Of a stretch of 8,316 nucleotides of DNA, positions 1-5,908 are shown piece by piece; the first letter of the stretch is position 1; each line of letters starts with the position of its first letter. The translations under genes and the position numbers were made by a program. The notes below the pieces were generated by a model, which had not been told where the DNA came from, ran no database searches, and saw only the letters and a program-made list of their open reading frames with translations. Origin of the DNA: an uncultured Eubacteriales bacterium (GTDB taxonomy: Bacteria; Bacillota; Clostridia; Oscillospirales; CAG-382); the NCBI GenBank assembly GCA_934444485.1, contig CAKSCN010000113.1, positions 1 through 8,316 on the forward strand, read 5' to 3'.

Positions 1-60
1 AAAATCAATATCCCTGAGCACCACGTTCTTTCCAAAGGTCTTGCTTAAATGCTTTACCTG
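1..60 (-). pseudogene. N-terminal fragment of an ABC-transporter ATPase, cut at both ends
   Basis: Read on the minus strand, 48 to 1 gives LSKTFGKNVVLRDIDF, and extending to 60 adds QVKH in front. This is the characteristic start of an ABC ATPase (pattern LSKxFGxxxVLxDIxF, just before the Walker A segment), most like polar amino-acid importer ATPases. Walker A would lie off the left edge. The frame stays open further into the GH39-like gene but has no ATG, GTG or TTG near the expected start and loses ABC character. The ATPase therefore seems to have lost its first few codons at the junction. The family match is from recognition of the motif. The subfamily is a guess because only about 20 residues are visible. 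Confidence 0.62.
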
Positions 61-846
61 AAGAAGTGCTTCCCCGACCTCAAGATAGGCGGTCCGGCGG
101 TAACTTTCCCGATGAACGGCTGGACGAAGGATTTTCTCAAATATGCGTCCGAAACCTCCTCTCCTCTCGATTTTTTCTCGTGGCATCTCTATGCGCACAC
201 TGTTGACTACGTGAGAGGCATTGAGCACGATACAAGAAAGATGCTCGACGGCTACGGCTTCAAGGACACCGAAAGCATACTCAACGAGTGGAACTACATA
301 AAGGGCTGGAAGAACGATGACTGGGAATACTCCATCCGCAGCGAGCAGGGACTCAAGGGTGCAGCTTACACCGCCGCAGTAATGGAAACCTCGCAGCACG
401 CTCCCCTTGACAACCTCATGTACTACGATGCACGCCCCTGTGCGATGAACGGTCTTTTCAATCAGAGCCTTCCCACGATCCCTCTCAAGGGCTACTACCC
501 CTTCCGTATGTTCAACACGCTCTACAAGCTCGGCACGGATGTAAAAGTAACTCCCGACAACAACGCCAATATTCTCGCCTGTGCCGCAAAGGGCGACGGA
601 ATGTATGCCGTAATGATAACCCACTTCAACGACGAAGACACGGCATCTCCCGTCGATGTAAAGCTCTCCTTTGCCAACATGAGCCTTGATACACCCTGCA
701 AGGTTTCCTACTACCTTCTCGACGAGACTCACGACGCCGAAATTATACGTGAAGAAATAATCACGTCTCACGACGCCGCCTCCTACCTCAAGATGACAAA
801 CTTCTCGACGTACCTTGTGACAATCGAACCGACAACCGTTGAATAA
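49..846 (+). CDS. GH39-like glycoside hydrolase, C-terminal part (5'-truncated)
   Basis: This is the back half of a GH39-type (beta-xylosidase/alpha-L-iduronidase-like) enzyme. The first residues (LKKCFPDLKIGGP) match the segment that normally follows the acid/base WNEP motif. Residues 41-48 (DFFSWHLY) are a barrel-strand motif, and ILNEWN at 77-82 carries the expected catalytic nucleophile, Glu80. From about residue 150 the protein becomes a beta-rich C-terminal domain. The WNEP motif and the first half of the barrel are missing: an in-frame TAA (46-48) sits directly before the ATG at 49, there is no Shine-Dalgarno, and the bases before it code for an ABC ATPase on the other strand. As it stands the 265-residue product should be inactive. 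The true start of the gene is not in the window. The exact substrate cannot be told; xylosides or other plant or host glycans are possible. Confidence 0.75.
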   Translation: MLYLKKCFPDLKIGGPAVTFPMNGWTKDFLKYASETSSPLDFFSWHLYAHTVDYVRGIEHDTRKMLDGYGFKDTESILNEWNYIKGWKNDDWEYSIRSEQGLKGAAYTAAVMETSQHAPLDNLMYYDARPCAMNGLFNQSLPTIPLKGYYPFRMFNTLYKLGTDVKVTPDNNANILACAAKGDGMYAVMITHFNDEDTASPVDVKLSFANMSLDTPCKVSYYLLDETHDAEIIREEIITSHDAASYLKMTNFSTYLVTIEPTTVE

Positions 847-864
847 TCAAAACACACATTCTTT

Positions 865-893
865 GAGGCCGTACACCCGTGCGGTCTCTTTTT
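865..893 (+). terminator. Rho-independent terminator of the GH39-like gene
   Basis: A 10-bp stem (865-874 with 879-888, including two G-U pairs) closes a 4-base ACCC loop and is followed by five T. It lies 18 bases after the stop codon and separates the GH39-like gene from the downstream GH31 promoter. Confidence 0.85.
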
Positions 894-959
894 CATTCTT
901 CTCAATGGTTGTAGAAAGTAAATATTATTGTAATATGTCGGCGAATATTGAAAATAATG

Positions 960-988
960 TTGACAAACAAACAAAAAAATGCTATAAT
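960..988 (+). promoter_or_regulatory. Consensus sigma-A promoter of the GH31 gene (TTGACA-N17-TATAAT, extended -10)
   Basis: A perfect -35 TTGACA (960-965) and a perfect -10 TATAAT (983-988) are 17 bases apart, with TGC just before the -10. Transcription should start near 995, giving a leader of about 48 bases. An AT-rich inverted repeat, ATATTA-TTG-TAATAT (922-936), lies 23 bases upstream of the -35 and could be a binding site, though AT-rich repeats arise easily by chance. Confidence 0.88.
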
Positions 989-1000
989 CCGAAGGTAAAG

Positions 1001-1017
1001 GTGAAAATATTTGTCAC
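1001..1017 (+). promoter_or_regulatory. Possible operator: imperfect palindrome in the GH31 leader
   Basis: GTGAAAATATTTGTCAC is an imperfect 17-bp palindrome, with GTGA/TCAC arms and inner AA/TT matches. It lies about 7 to 23 bases after the predicted transcription start of the GH31 gene, where a bound repressor would block elongation. It resembles sugar-repressor operators in general form only. No regulator is encoded nearby, and one such site could occur by chance. Confidence 0.3.
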
Positions 1018-1042
1018 AACATTGCAGAAAGGAAATATAAAA

Positions 1043-2554
1043 ATGAAAATTCAGATTTTAGACGGCGAATACTGGTGGTTCGGTCAGGTAAATGCAGCTC
1101 ACCATATGCCGCTCACTAAGGAAAGCGACTTTGACGGAGATATGTGCAATGCCGAAGCGTGCGATCAGTTCACTCCGTCCGGCGTCTCGTCAAAGGGACG
1201 CTACATTTGGTCGGAAAAGGCGTTCAAGTACGGCGTACACGGCGGTTTCATCACGGTTGACGCAGACGACGCCGTTCTCTCCGAGGGTCACGGAAATTTG
1301 AGGGGTGCGTATCTTGATATGTGCGAAAAGCACTTCAAGCCTACCGGCACAACACCCGACCTTCTTTTCCTCAGACGTCCGCAGTACAACACATGGATCG
1401 AGCTTAAAACGAATCAGAACGAGGAAAGCATTCTCGAATATGCACGCAACATCGTAAAGAACGGTCTTCCCACAGGTATTTTCATGATAGACGGCGGCTG
1501 GCAGGAGGACAACGGTTACTACGATTTCAACCGCAGAAAGATTCCTCATCCGCACGAGCTTATAAAGGAGCTTCATGCTCTCGGCTTCAAGGTGATGGTT
1601 TGGGTATCTCCCATCGTTTCGAGCGCCGGCACACGCTACAAGGAGCTTCGAGACAAGGGATATCTTGTAATGACAAAGAGCGGCGACCCGGCAATACGCA
1701 AGTGGTGGAGCGGCTTCAGCGCAGTTCTCGACTTCTCGAATCCCGGCGCCGTTGCGTGGTTCGACGGCGAGCTTGAGTACCTCATGAAGGAATACGGCAT
1801 TGACGGCTTCAAGTTTGACGCAGGCGACATATACTTCTACGACGACGACGACGTTACATACGCTCCGACGACGGCAAGAGAACAGACGAAGCTCTTCAAT
1901 CTTCTCGGTGAAAAGTATGCGCTCAACGAGTTTCGTTCGGCGTGGAACTGCGGCGGTCATCCCATTGTCGCAAGACTTCAGGACAAGCGTCACGACTGGG
2001 TAAACGGTCTCGATATGCTTCTTCCGCACACAATAGCTCAGGGGCTTGCAGGATATTCCTACTGCTGTCCCGATATGGTAGGCGGAGGCGAGGTTCAGTG
2101 CTTCGACACTGAGGACGGTATAGATTCCGAGCTTTTCATCAGATGGGCGCAGGCAAACTCCCTCATGGGAATGATGCAGCTTTCCATCGCTCCGTGGAGA
2201 ATCTTCAGCAAAGATATCTTCGAGATAATAAAGAAAGCTATTATCATGCACGACAAGGTCGGCGAATACTGCGTTGAGCTTGCAAAGCACGCCTCCGTTA
2301 CCGGTGAGCCTATCGTTCGCCATATGTGCTACGTTTACCCGAATGAGGACTTCGAGAGCGTGGGCGACCAGTTCATGCTCGGCGACAAGTATCTTGTTGC
2401 TCCCGTACTCACGAAGGGCTGCCGTGAAAGAACCGTAAAGCTTCCCAAAGGCTTTAAGTGGAAGTCCGACAGAGGCGAAATATTCGAGGGCGGCAAGGTC
2501 ATAACCGAGGAAGCTCCGCTCGACAGACTCATTCACTACGAGAGAATAGACTGA
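1043..2554 (+). CDS. Compact GH31 glycosidase, MYORG-like (probable alpha-galactosidase/alpha-glycosidase)
   Basis: This is a 503-residue family 31 retaining glycosidase. A short beta domain (about 1-115) is followed by the catalytic barrel (about 116-400) and a beta C-terminal domain containing GDQFMLGDKYLVAPV (441-455). The nucleophile is Asp259 in DGFKFDAGD. The acid/base is probably Asp314 in RLQDKRHDW, 55 residues later. PDMVGGG (343-349) and SELFIRWAQ (362-370) follow. These motifs resemble the MYORG branch of GH31, whose human member is an alpha-galactosidase, more than classical alpha-glucosidases with WxDMNE. It lacks the large N-terminal domain of 700-900-residue GH31 enzymes. There is no signal peptide, so it probably acts on imported oligosaccharides in the cytoplasm. 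The frame is open upstream to 839, but the promoter at 960-988 and the AAAGGA site at 1028-1033 fix the start at 1043. It appears monocistronic. The family call is firm; the substrate is inferred. Confidence 0.9.
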   Translation: MKIQILDGEYWWFGQVNAAHHMPLTKESDFDGDMCNAEACDQFTPSGVSSKGRYIWSEKAFKYGVHGGFITVDADDAVLSEGHGNLRGAYLDMCEKHFKPTGTTPDLLFLRRPQYNTWIELKTNQNEESILEYARNIVKNGLPTGIFMIDGGWQEDNGYYDFNRRKIPHPHELIKELHALGFKVMVWVSPIVSSAGTRYKELRDKGYLVMTKSGDPAIRKWWSGFSAVLDFSNPGAVAWFDGELEYLMKEYGIDGFKFDAGDIYFYDDDDVTYAPTTAREQTKLFNLLGEKYALNEFRSAWNCGGHPIVARLQDKRHDWVNGLDMLLPHTIAQGLAGYSYCCPDMVGGGEVQCFDTEDGIDSELFIRWAQANSLMGMMQLSIAPWRIFSKDIFEIIKKAIIMHDKVGEYCVELAKHASVTGEPIVRHMCYVYPNEDFESVGDQFMLGDKYLVAPVLTKGCRERTVKLPKGFKWKSDRGEIFEGGKVITEEAPLDRLIHYERID

Positions 2555-2575
2555 CAACAACACATAGCCGAAACT

Positions 2576-2612
2576 AAACCTCCCCCATACGAAAAGTGAG
2601 GGAGGTTTCTCT
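2576..2612 (+). terminator. Rho-independent terminator of the GH31 gene
   Basis: A 9-bp stem, AAACCTCCC (2576-2584) with GGGAGGTTT (2600-2608), closes a 15-base loop. The T tract is short (TTT then CTCTATT). It lies 21 bases after the stop, immediately before the next promoter's -35 at 2614. Confidence 0.75.
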
Positions 2613-2613
2613 A

Positions 2614-2642
2614 TTGACAAAATCCCGCATTTATGGTATACT
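2614..2642 (+). promoter_or_regulatory. Sigma-A promoter of the DUF2500 gene with overlapping palindrome
   Basis: A perfect -35 TTGACA (2614-2619) and -10 TATACT (2637-2642) are separated by 17 bases, with TGG before the -10. A palindrome, TATGGTAT-ACTG-ATACCGTA (2632-2651, 7 of 8 pairs matching), covers the -10 and the likely start site near 2649, so it could be an operator. The leader to the ATG at 2686 is about 37 bases. Confidence 0.83.
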
Positions 2643-2685
2643 GATACCGTAAAGTTATATTTGATTTGCGGAGGTATGTATATTT

Positions 2686-3060
2686 ATGAGTATGTTCGGT
2701 CTTTTCGGCATAATTGACGTGTTGTTTCCGATAATTTTCGTGCTGTTTTTCATTGTTTTCTTTTTCATGATATTCTTTATTGTGACAAGAAGCGTCAAGG
2801 AGTGGAAAAGGGACGAAAACTCTCCTCGTCTCACGGTTCGTGCGAGGGTTGTTTCAAAGAGAGGCGACATTCACCGCAACACCGTAAACAACACCACCTC
2901 GCACACGTACACAAACTACTATGCCACGTTCCAGTTTGACAGCGGCGACAGGCTTGAGCTTAATGTGCCGTCGAACGAATACGGCTACCTTGTCGAGGGC
3001 GACGACGGTGAGCTTTCGTTTCAGGGAAAGCGGTTTTTGAGCTTTACAAGAGCGGTATAA
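2686..3060 (+). CDS. DUF2500 family small membrane protein
   Basis: This 124-residue protein has one long hydrophobic segment (about residues 8-34, very rich in Phe and Ile). A basic region follows (RSVKEWKRDEN), then a soluble beta-rich domain. The soluble part carries the DUF2500 pattern: LTVRARVVSKRG (49-60), a Thr/Asn/Ser-rich stretch, YYATFQFDSGDRLELNVPSNEYGYLVEGDDGELSFQG split across 78-114, and a final F-x-R. The family is found in Firmicutes and has no established function. The predicted topology is a membrane anchor with the C-terminal domain probably in the cytoplasm. GGAGG at 2670-2674 lies 11 bases before the ATG at 2686. A second in-frame ATG at 2692 is further from the site and less likely. 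It has its own promoter and terminator and is convergent with the MerR gene. Confidence 0.82.
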   Translation: MSMFGLFGIIDVLFPIIFVLFFIVFFFMIFFIVTRSVKEWKRDENSPRLTVRARVVSKRGDIHRNTVNNTTSHTYTNYYATFQFDSGDRLELNVPSNEYGYLVEGDDGELSFQGKRFLSFTRAV

Positions 3061-3077
3061 GGCGCACAGATAATTTT

Positions 3078-3108
3078 GAGTCACGCACCCACACGTGACT
3101 CCTTTTTT
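3078..3108 (+). terminator. Rho-independent terminator of the DUF2500 gene
   Basis: A perfect 8-bp stem, GAGTCACG (3078-3085) with CGTGACTC (3094-3101), closes an 8-base loop and is followed by C and six T. The T tract overlaps the stop codon of the convergent MerR gene (3107-3109). On the minus strand the hairpin is followed by AAAATTA rather than T, so it should not work well as an intrinsic terminator in that direction. Confidence 0.85.
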
Positions 3109-3928
3109 ATTGCCTTGCGACGGGTATTTGAATCTCGGTGACGAACTTCCCGGGGTCGTTTGTGAGTCCGTAGTCAATGAGCGTTATCTCACGTGACGTT
3201 CCGCAGACCGTCATGCCGTTTTCGGCGATGTAACCGAGAAGCTTGCGGTAATGTTCCGGTGAGCGGTCGTGACTGCCGCAGAAACGTATGCACACGCAGG
3301 TCTCGGCAGGGAGAACAGAAACCTCGCCGTCAAAGTCGTCCTCGTCGTCGAGAAGCAGAAAAGCACGGTCGTAGCTTTCAAATTCGCCCTTTTCCATGTG
3401 TTCCTTCGTTATTCCGACTCCGATTTTTCCGAGAAACACAACCGCCTCCGTCTGCATCGCCTCAAGCTTTCTTATCGGAGTCTCGAGGTCGAAGCTTGAC
3501 ATGATTTTCAGCGTGTCGTCTATCTTTATCATTCTCTGCGCCTTCGTTTCGACTATGCGCACCGTTTCAAGCTCACTTTCGCACGCTTCGGCAAGACGAT
3601 TTAAGCGGTTGTCTATTTTCCGCTCGATCCTCTCAAGCTGACGTTTCTTTTCGCAAACCGTCTCTTTCTGCCGCAAAAGCATACTTTTCATAAGGTCAAC
3701 GTCACGGTTTTTGAGAAACTCGGCAATCTGCGGAAGCGGCATATCAAGCACTCGGAGATACCTTATGGTGTTGAGAATCTCAAACTGCGCCGCACTGTAA
3801 TACCTGTATCCGGTGAATTTATCCGTATACTCGGGTTTTAAGAGTCCCTCTTTTTCGTAGTAGCGGAGTATTCCGACGCTCATATGAAACATCTTTGCTA
3901 CCTCGCCTATTCTGAAGAGCTTATCCAA
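3107..3928 (-). CDS. MerR family regulator with GyrI-like effector domain (BmrR type)
   Basis: This 273-residue transcription regulator has a winged-helix MerR DNA-binding domain at 1-70 (LFRIGEVAKMFHMSVGILRYY, with RYYEKEGLL at 22-30 and GYRYYS at 40-45). A dimerising coiled coil at about 78-115 is followed by a GyrI/BmrR-like ligand-binding domain (about 125-270) ending in the hallmark TEIQIPV (264-270). Such regulators bind hydrophobic, often cationic compounds and untwist promoters with long spacers. The start is a TTG at 3928-3926; the preceding MATE gene ends with TAA at 3923-3921, giving an 8-base overlap and implying translational coupling. AGGCGGTGG just upstream can act as the ribosome site. 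The protein probably controls its own operon through the operator at 5298-5328. The ligand is unknown. There is no clear intrinsic terminator after it on this strand. Confidence 0.9.
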   Translation of the reverse strand: MDKLFRIGEVAKMFHMSVGILRYYEKEGLLKPEYTDKFTGYRYYSAAQFEILNTIRYLRVLDMPLPQIAEFLKNRDVDLMKSMLLRQKETVCEKKRQLERIERKIDNRLNRLAEACESELETVRIVETKAQRMIKIDDTLKIMSSFDLETPIRKLEAMQTEAVVFLGKIGVGITKEHMEKGEFESYDRAFLLLDDEDDFDGEVSVLPAETCVCIRFCGSHDRSPEHYRKLLGYIAENGMTVCGTSREITLIDYGLTNDPGKFVTEIQIPVARQ

Positions 3929-5267
3929 GCTTTTCCACCGCCTTTTTCCTATTCAGTATTGCGTATGCCGTAACGCATATTACGACCGACAACAGCGAAC
4001 CGAGAGCCGACGCCCACCCCATCGGATAAAGAGTGCCGGGGAAGTTTATCGAGGCAAAGTATGCCACGGGGATACGCACAAGCGCAACCGAACACATATT
4101 ATGTATAAACGACAGCTCCGAGCGTCCGAGAGCGCAGAAGTGTATTCCGGCGAAAACGCAGTCTATGACGTAGCTTCTGAGGTACTCGCCGCCGAGCCGC
4201 ACAACCTCCGGGTCGTCCTTGAAGAGGCGCACTATATCCTCTGCGCAGAACTGCGTCATCACCGACACCGCTATACCGAAAACCGTCGTCAAAAGCAGTG
4301 CGTCGTACAGCGTTTTCTTCGCCCTCTCGGGCTTTCCGGCTCCGATATTCTGTGCGGCGAGTGCCGATATCGACGAAAGAAACGATGACGGTACCAAAAA
4401 GACTATGCCTATGAACTTCTCGACAACCCCGACAGCCGCCGCATCGTCAAGTCCTCTGAGGTTTGCTATTATCGTTATTACGACAAACCCCACCTGTATA
4501 AGTCCGTCCTGAACCGCTATCGGCACGCCTATTCTGAGTATGCGCCCCATAAGGTCACTCCGAGGGAGAAAGTCGCTCTTTTTCACGGAGATACCGATAT
4601 TCATGCTCTTTTTCATGACAACTCCGGCTATGATTACGCTTGCTGTCTGCGAAAGCGTTGTGCCGAGTGCAGCACCGGCAGGTCCCATGGCGAACACGCC
4701 CATAAACAAAAGGTCAAGTCCGATATTTACGGCGCACGCCGCAGCGACAAAGTACATCGGAGTCTTCGAGTCGCCCATTCCTCTGAAAACCGAGCTTATA
4801 ACATTGTATGCCGTGATAAAAGGAATGCCGAGAAAGCATATCCTGAGGTAAGCGACGGCACCGTTCACCGCCTCTGCCGGAGTTGACATAACGGCACATA
4901 TCGGCTTTGCGAGAAGATAGAGAATCACGGTTGCAATGAGCGATGTCACCGTAAACAGAGTCACTGTATTTCCGACAGCGTTCCCGGCTTCCCTCTTGTT
5001 GTCGGCGCCGACAAATCTTCCTATCGTGACGGTCGCTCCCATGGCAAGCCCCACAATCATGACGGTGAGCATATGCATGACCTGACTGCCTATCGAAACC
5101 GACGTTATATCGGCGACGCTTCCGTATTTTCCGATGATGAAAAGGTCGGCAAGTCCGTAAAGCGTCTGCAAAAAGTATGAGATAAAGTACGGCACGGAGA
5201 AGTAAACCAGCTTTTTCATCACGCTTCCCGTCGTTATTTCTCTTCCTGCCGAAATATCTTTTTCCAT
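3921..5267 (-). CDS. MATE family multidrug/metabolite efflux transporter
   Basis: This 448-residue polytopic membrane protein has about 12 hydrophobic segments in two similar halves and is a multidrug and toxic compound extrusion (MATE, DinF/MepA-like) antiporter. It normally exports cationic drugs or metabolites using a Na+ or H+ gradient. Family features include PYFISYFLQTLYGLADLF near the N-terminus, FRGMGDSKTP (161-170) after the fourth-fifth helix region, the second-half copy beginning IGVPIAVQDGL, and LVRIPVAYFAS (396-406). The ATG at 5267 has GGAG 9 bases upstream. It is the first gene of the operon and overlaps the MerR gene. Around residues 374-384 (AGIHFCALGRS) it seems to lack about six residues, because relatives usually read like HFCFSGxFCAxGRS there. 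This could shorten helix 11, so activity is uncertain. The substrate is unknown. Confidence 0.92.
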   Translation of the reverse strand: MEKDISAGREITTGSVMKKLVYFSVPYFISYFLQTLYGLADLFIIGKYGSVADITSVSIGSQVMHMLTVMIVGLAMGATVTIGRFVGADNKREAGNAVGNTVTLFTVTSLIATVILYLLAKPICAVMSTPAEAVNGAVAYLRICFLGIPFITAYNVISSVFRGMGDSKTPMYFVAAACAVNIGLDLLFMGVFAMGPAGAALGTTLSQTASVIIAGVVMKKSMNIGISVKKSDFLPRSDLMGRILRIGVPIAVQDGLIQVGFVVITIIANLRGLDDAAAVGVVEKFIGIVFLVPSSFLSSISALAAQNIGAGKPERAKKTLYDALLLTTVFGIAVSVMTQFCAEDIVRLFKDDPEVVRLGGEYLRSYVIDCVFAGIHFCALGRSELSFIHNMCSVALVRIPVAYFASINFPGTLYPMGWASALGSLLSVVICVTAYAILNRKKAVEKLG

Positions 5268-5297
5268 TTCCCGACACTCCTTTTTTCTTTTTTCTGT

Positions 5298-5328
5298 ATT
5301 ATAATCTCTACAACTGTTGTAGTGTCAA
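5298..5328 (-). promoter_or_regulatory. MerR-type promoter/operator of the MATE-merR operon (19-bp spacer, 7-1-7 inverted repeat)
   Basis: On the minus strand a perfect -35 TTGACA (5328-5323) and a perfect -10 TATAAT (5303-5298) are 19 bases apart instead of 17. The spacer holds a perfect inverted repeat, CTACAAC-A-GTTGTAG (5322-5308). This over-long spacer with a centred dyad is the known hallmark of promoters activated by MerR family proteins, which bend and untwist the DNA. The only MerR protein in the window is the second gene of this operon, so autoregulation and drug-induced expression of the pump are inferred. The leader to the ATG is about 24 bases and A-rich. Confidence 0.9.
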
Positions 5329-5371
5329 GAGGAAATTTCGATTTTTGAGATATTTTTTCCGGAACGTCCGA

Positions 5372-5746
5372 TTATCCGCAGACCGAGTAGGGTTCTTTTG
5401 TCTCACGGGTTCTGGGCATATGCTTTTCGTAGTATCCGATGAGTTTTCCGCCGTCACGCAGAGCGACCATGTAAACGTCACGGTTCTTTTTTTCGTTGTA
5501 GTGGGTAAACACAATATTCGTCTCTTCGTTTTCGGCGAACATCTTCATCACTCTTTCGATAAGCTCACGTGACTTCAGCGAGTGACAGTCGAGTACGCTC
5601 TTCCCGACAAGCGCAGTACCGCCGTACTTTTTGTAATTTTCTGCGGCGGCAGGGTTCATATAAACTATCTCGTGACTGCAATTGCATACGACAATCGCCG
5701 CTGTGTCGGCGTCTATAATGCTTTTGAAGTAAGCTTCGAGTTTCAT
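5372..5746 (-). CDS. Single-domain PAS protein
   Basis: This 124-residue protein is almost entirely one PAS sensor domain. The core includes IVYMNPAAAENYKKYGG (27-43), LVGKSVLDCHS (46-56), NIVFTHYNEKKNRDVYMVALRD (split over 77-98) and GKLIGYYEKH (100-109). This belongs to a group of small Firmicutes PAS proteins with no output domain. Possible roles are ligand or redox sensing through a partner protein. Cysteines at 21, 23 and 54 are noted, but no cofactor can be assigned. The frame extends 13 codons upstream to 5785, but GGAG at 5758-5755 sits 8 bases before the ATG at 5746 and fixes the start there. No convincing terminator lies between its stop and the MATE promoter, so readthrough into the efflux operon is possible. 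A functional link with that operon is only inferred from position. Confidence 0.83.
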   Translation of the reverse strand: MKLEAYFKSIIDADTAAIVVCNCSHEIVYMNPAAAENYKKYGGTALVGKSVLDCHSLKSRELIERVMKMFAENEETNIVFTHYNEKKNRDVYMVALRDGGKLIGYYEKHMPRTRETKEPYSVCG

Positions 5747-5775
5747 TTTAAAATCTCCTTTCGTTTGCTGAATAG

Positions 5776-5804
5776 ATTCTACCACATTTCTTTTCTTCTG
5801 TCAA
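5776..5804 (-). promoter_or_regulatory. Sigma-A promoter of the PAS gene (extended -10)
   Basis: On the minus strand, TTGACA (5804-5799) and TAGAAT (5781-5776) are separated by 17 bases, with TGG before the -10. The start site should be near 5769, about 23 bases before the ATG. Confidence 0.8.
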
Positions 5805-5873
5805 GCTCGGCAACGAATTTGACCGCAGACACGCCGCATTTTGCAGATTCCGCACAAAACTTTAAATTTGCTG

Positions 5874-5902
5874 TTGACAGTATGCCGTGCGAATGCTATA
5901 AT
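5874..5902 (+). promoter_or_regulatory. Consensus sigma-A promoter of the GH99-like gene (TTGACA-N17-TATAAT, extended -10)
   Basis: A perfect -35 (5874-5879) and a perfect -10 (5897-5902) are 17 bases apart, with TGC before the -10. Start of transcription is expected near 5909. It is divergent from the PAS promoter; the 69 bases between the two -35 boxes (5805-5873) hold no repeat I would defend as an operator. Confidence 0.88.
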
Positions 5903-5908
5903 TGAGGC

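Noticed and set aside
839..1042. An upstream extension of the GH31 frame by 68 codons
   Set aside because: It would cross the GH39-like terminator and the consensus promoter at 960-988. The MKIQILDGEYWWFG start has a ribosome site and fits the family.
1190..2620. A 476-codon open frame antisense to the GH31 gene
   Set aside because: It has no recognisable family motifs, no ribosome site, and its start lies across the GH31 terminator and next promoter. Long antisense frames are expected from the codon bias of the GH31 gene, which carries all family motifs.
4101..4115. ATGTATAAACGACAG, which resembles a Nextera transposon-end adapter (frame MYKRQ)
   Set aside because: It differs from the adapter end at three of 15 bases. 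The minus strand here codes continuous MATE sequence (ELSFIHNMC) that fits the family, so it is native DNA.
4714..5277. A 187-codon minus-strand frame overlapping the MATE gene start
   Set aside because: It is Arg/Cys/His-rich nonsense in another frame of a clear membrane protein gene.
5359..5370. Small hairpin (CGGA/TCCG) after the PAS gene, considered as a terminator
   Set aside because: It has only four base pairs, and on the minus strand it is followed by A residues rather than T.
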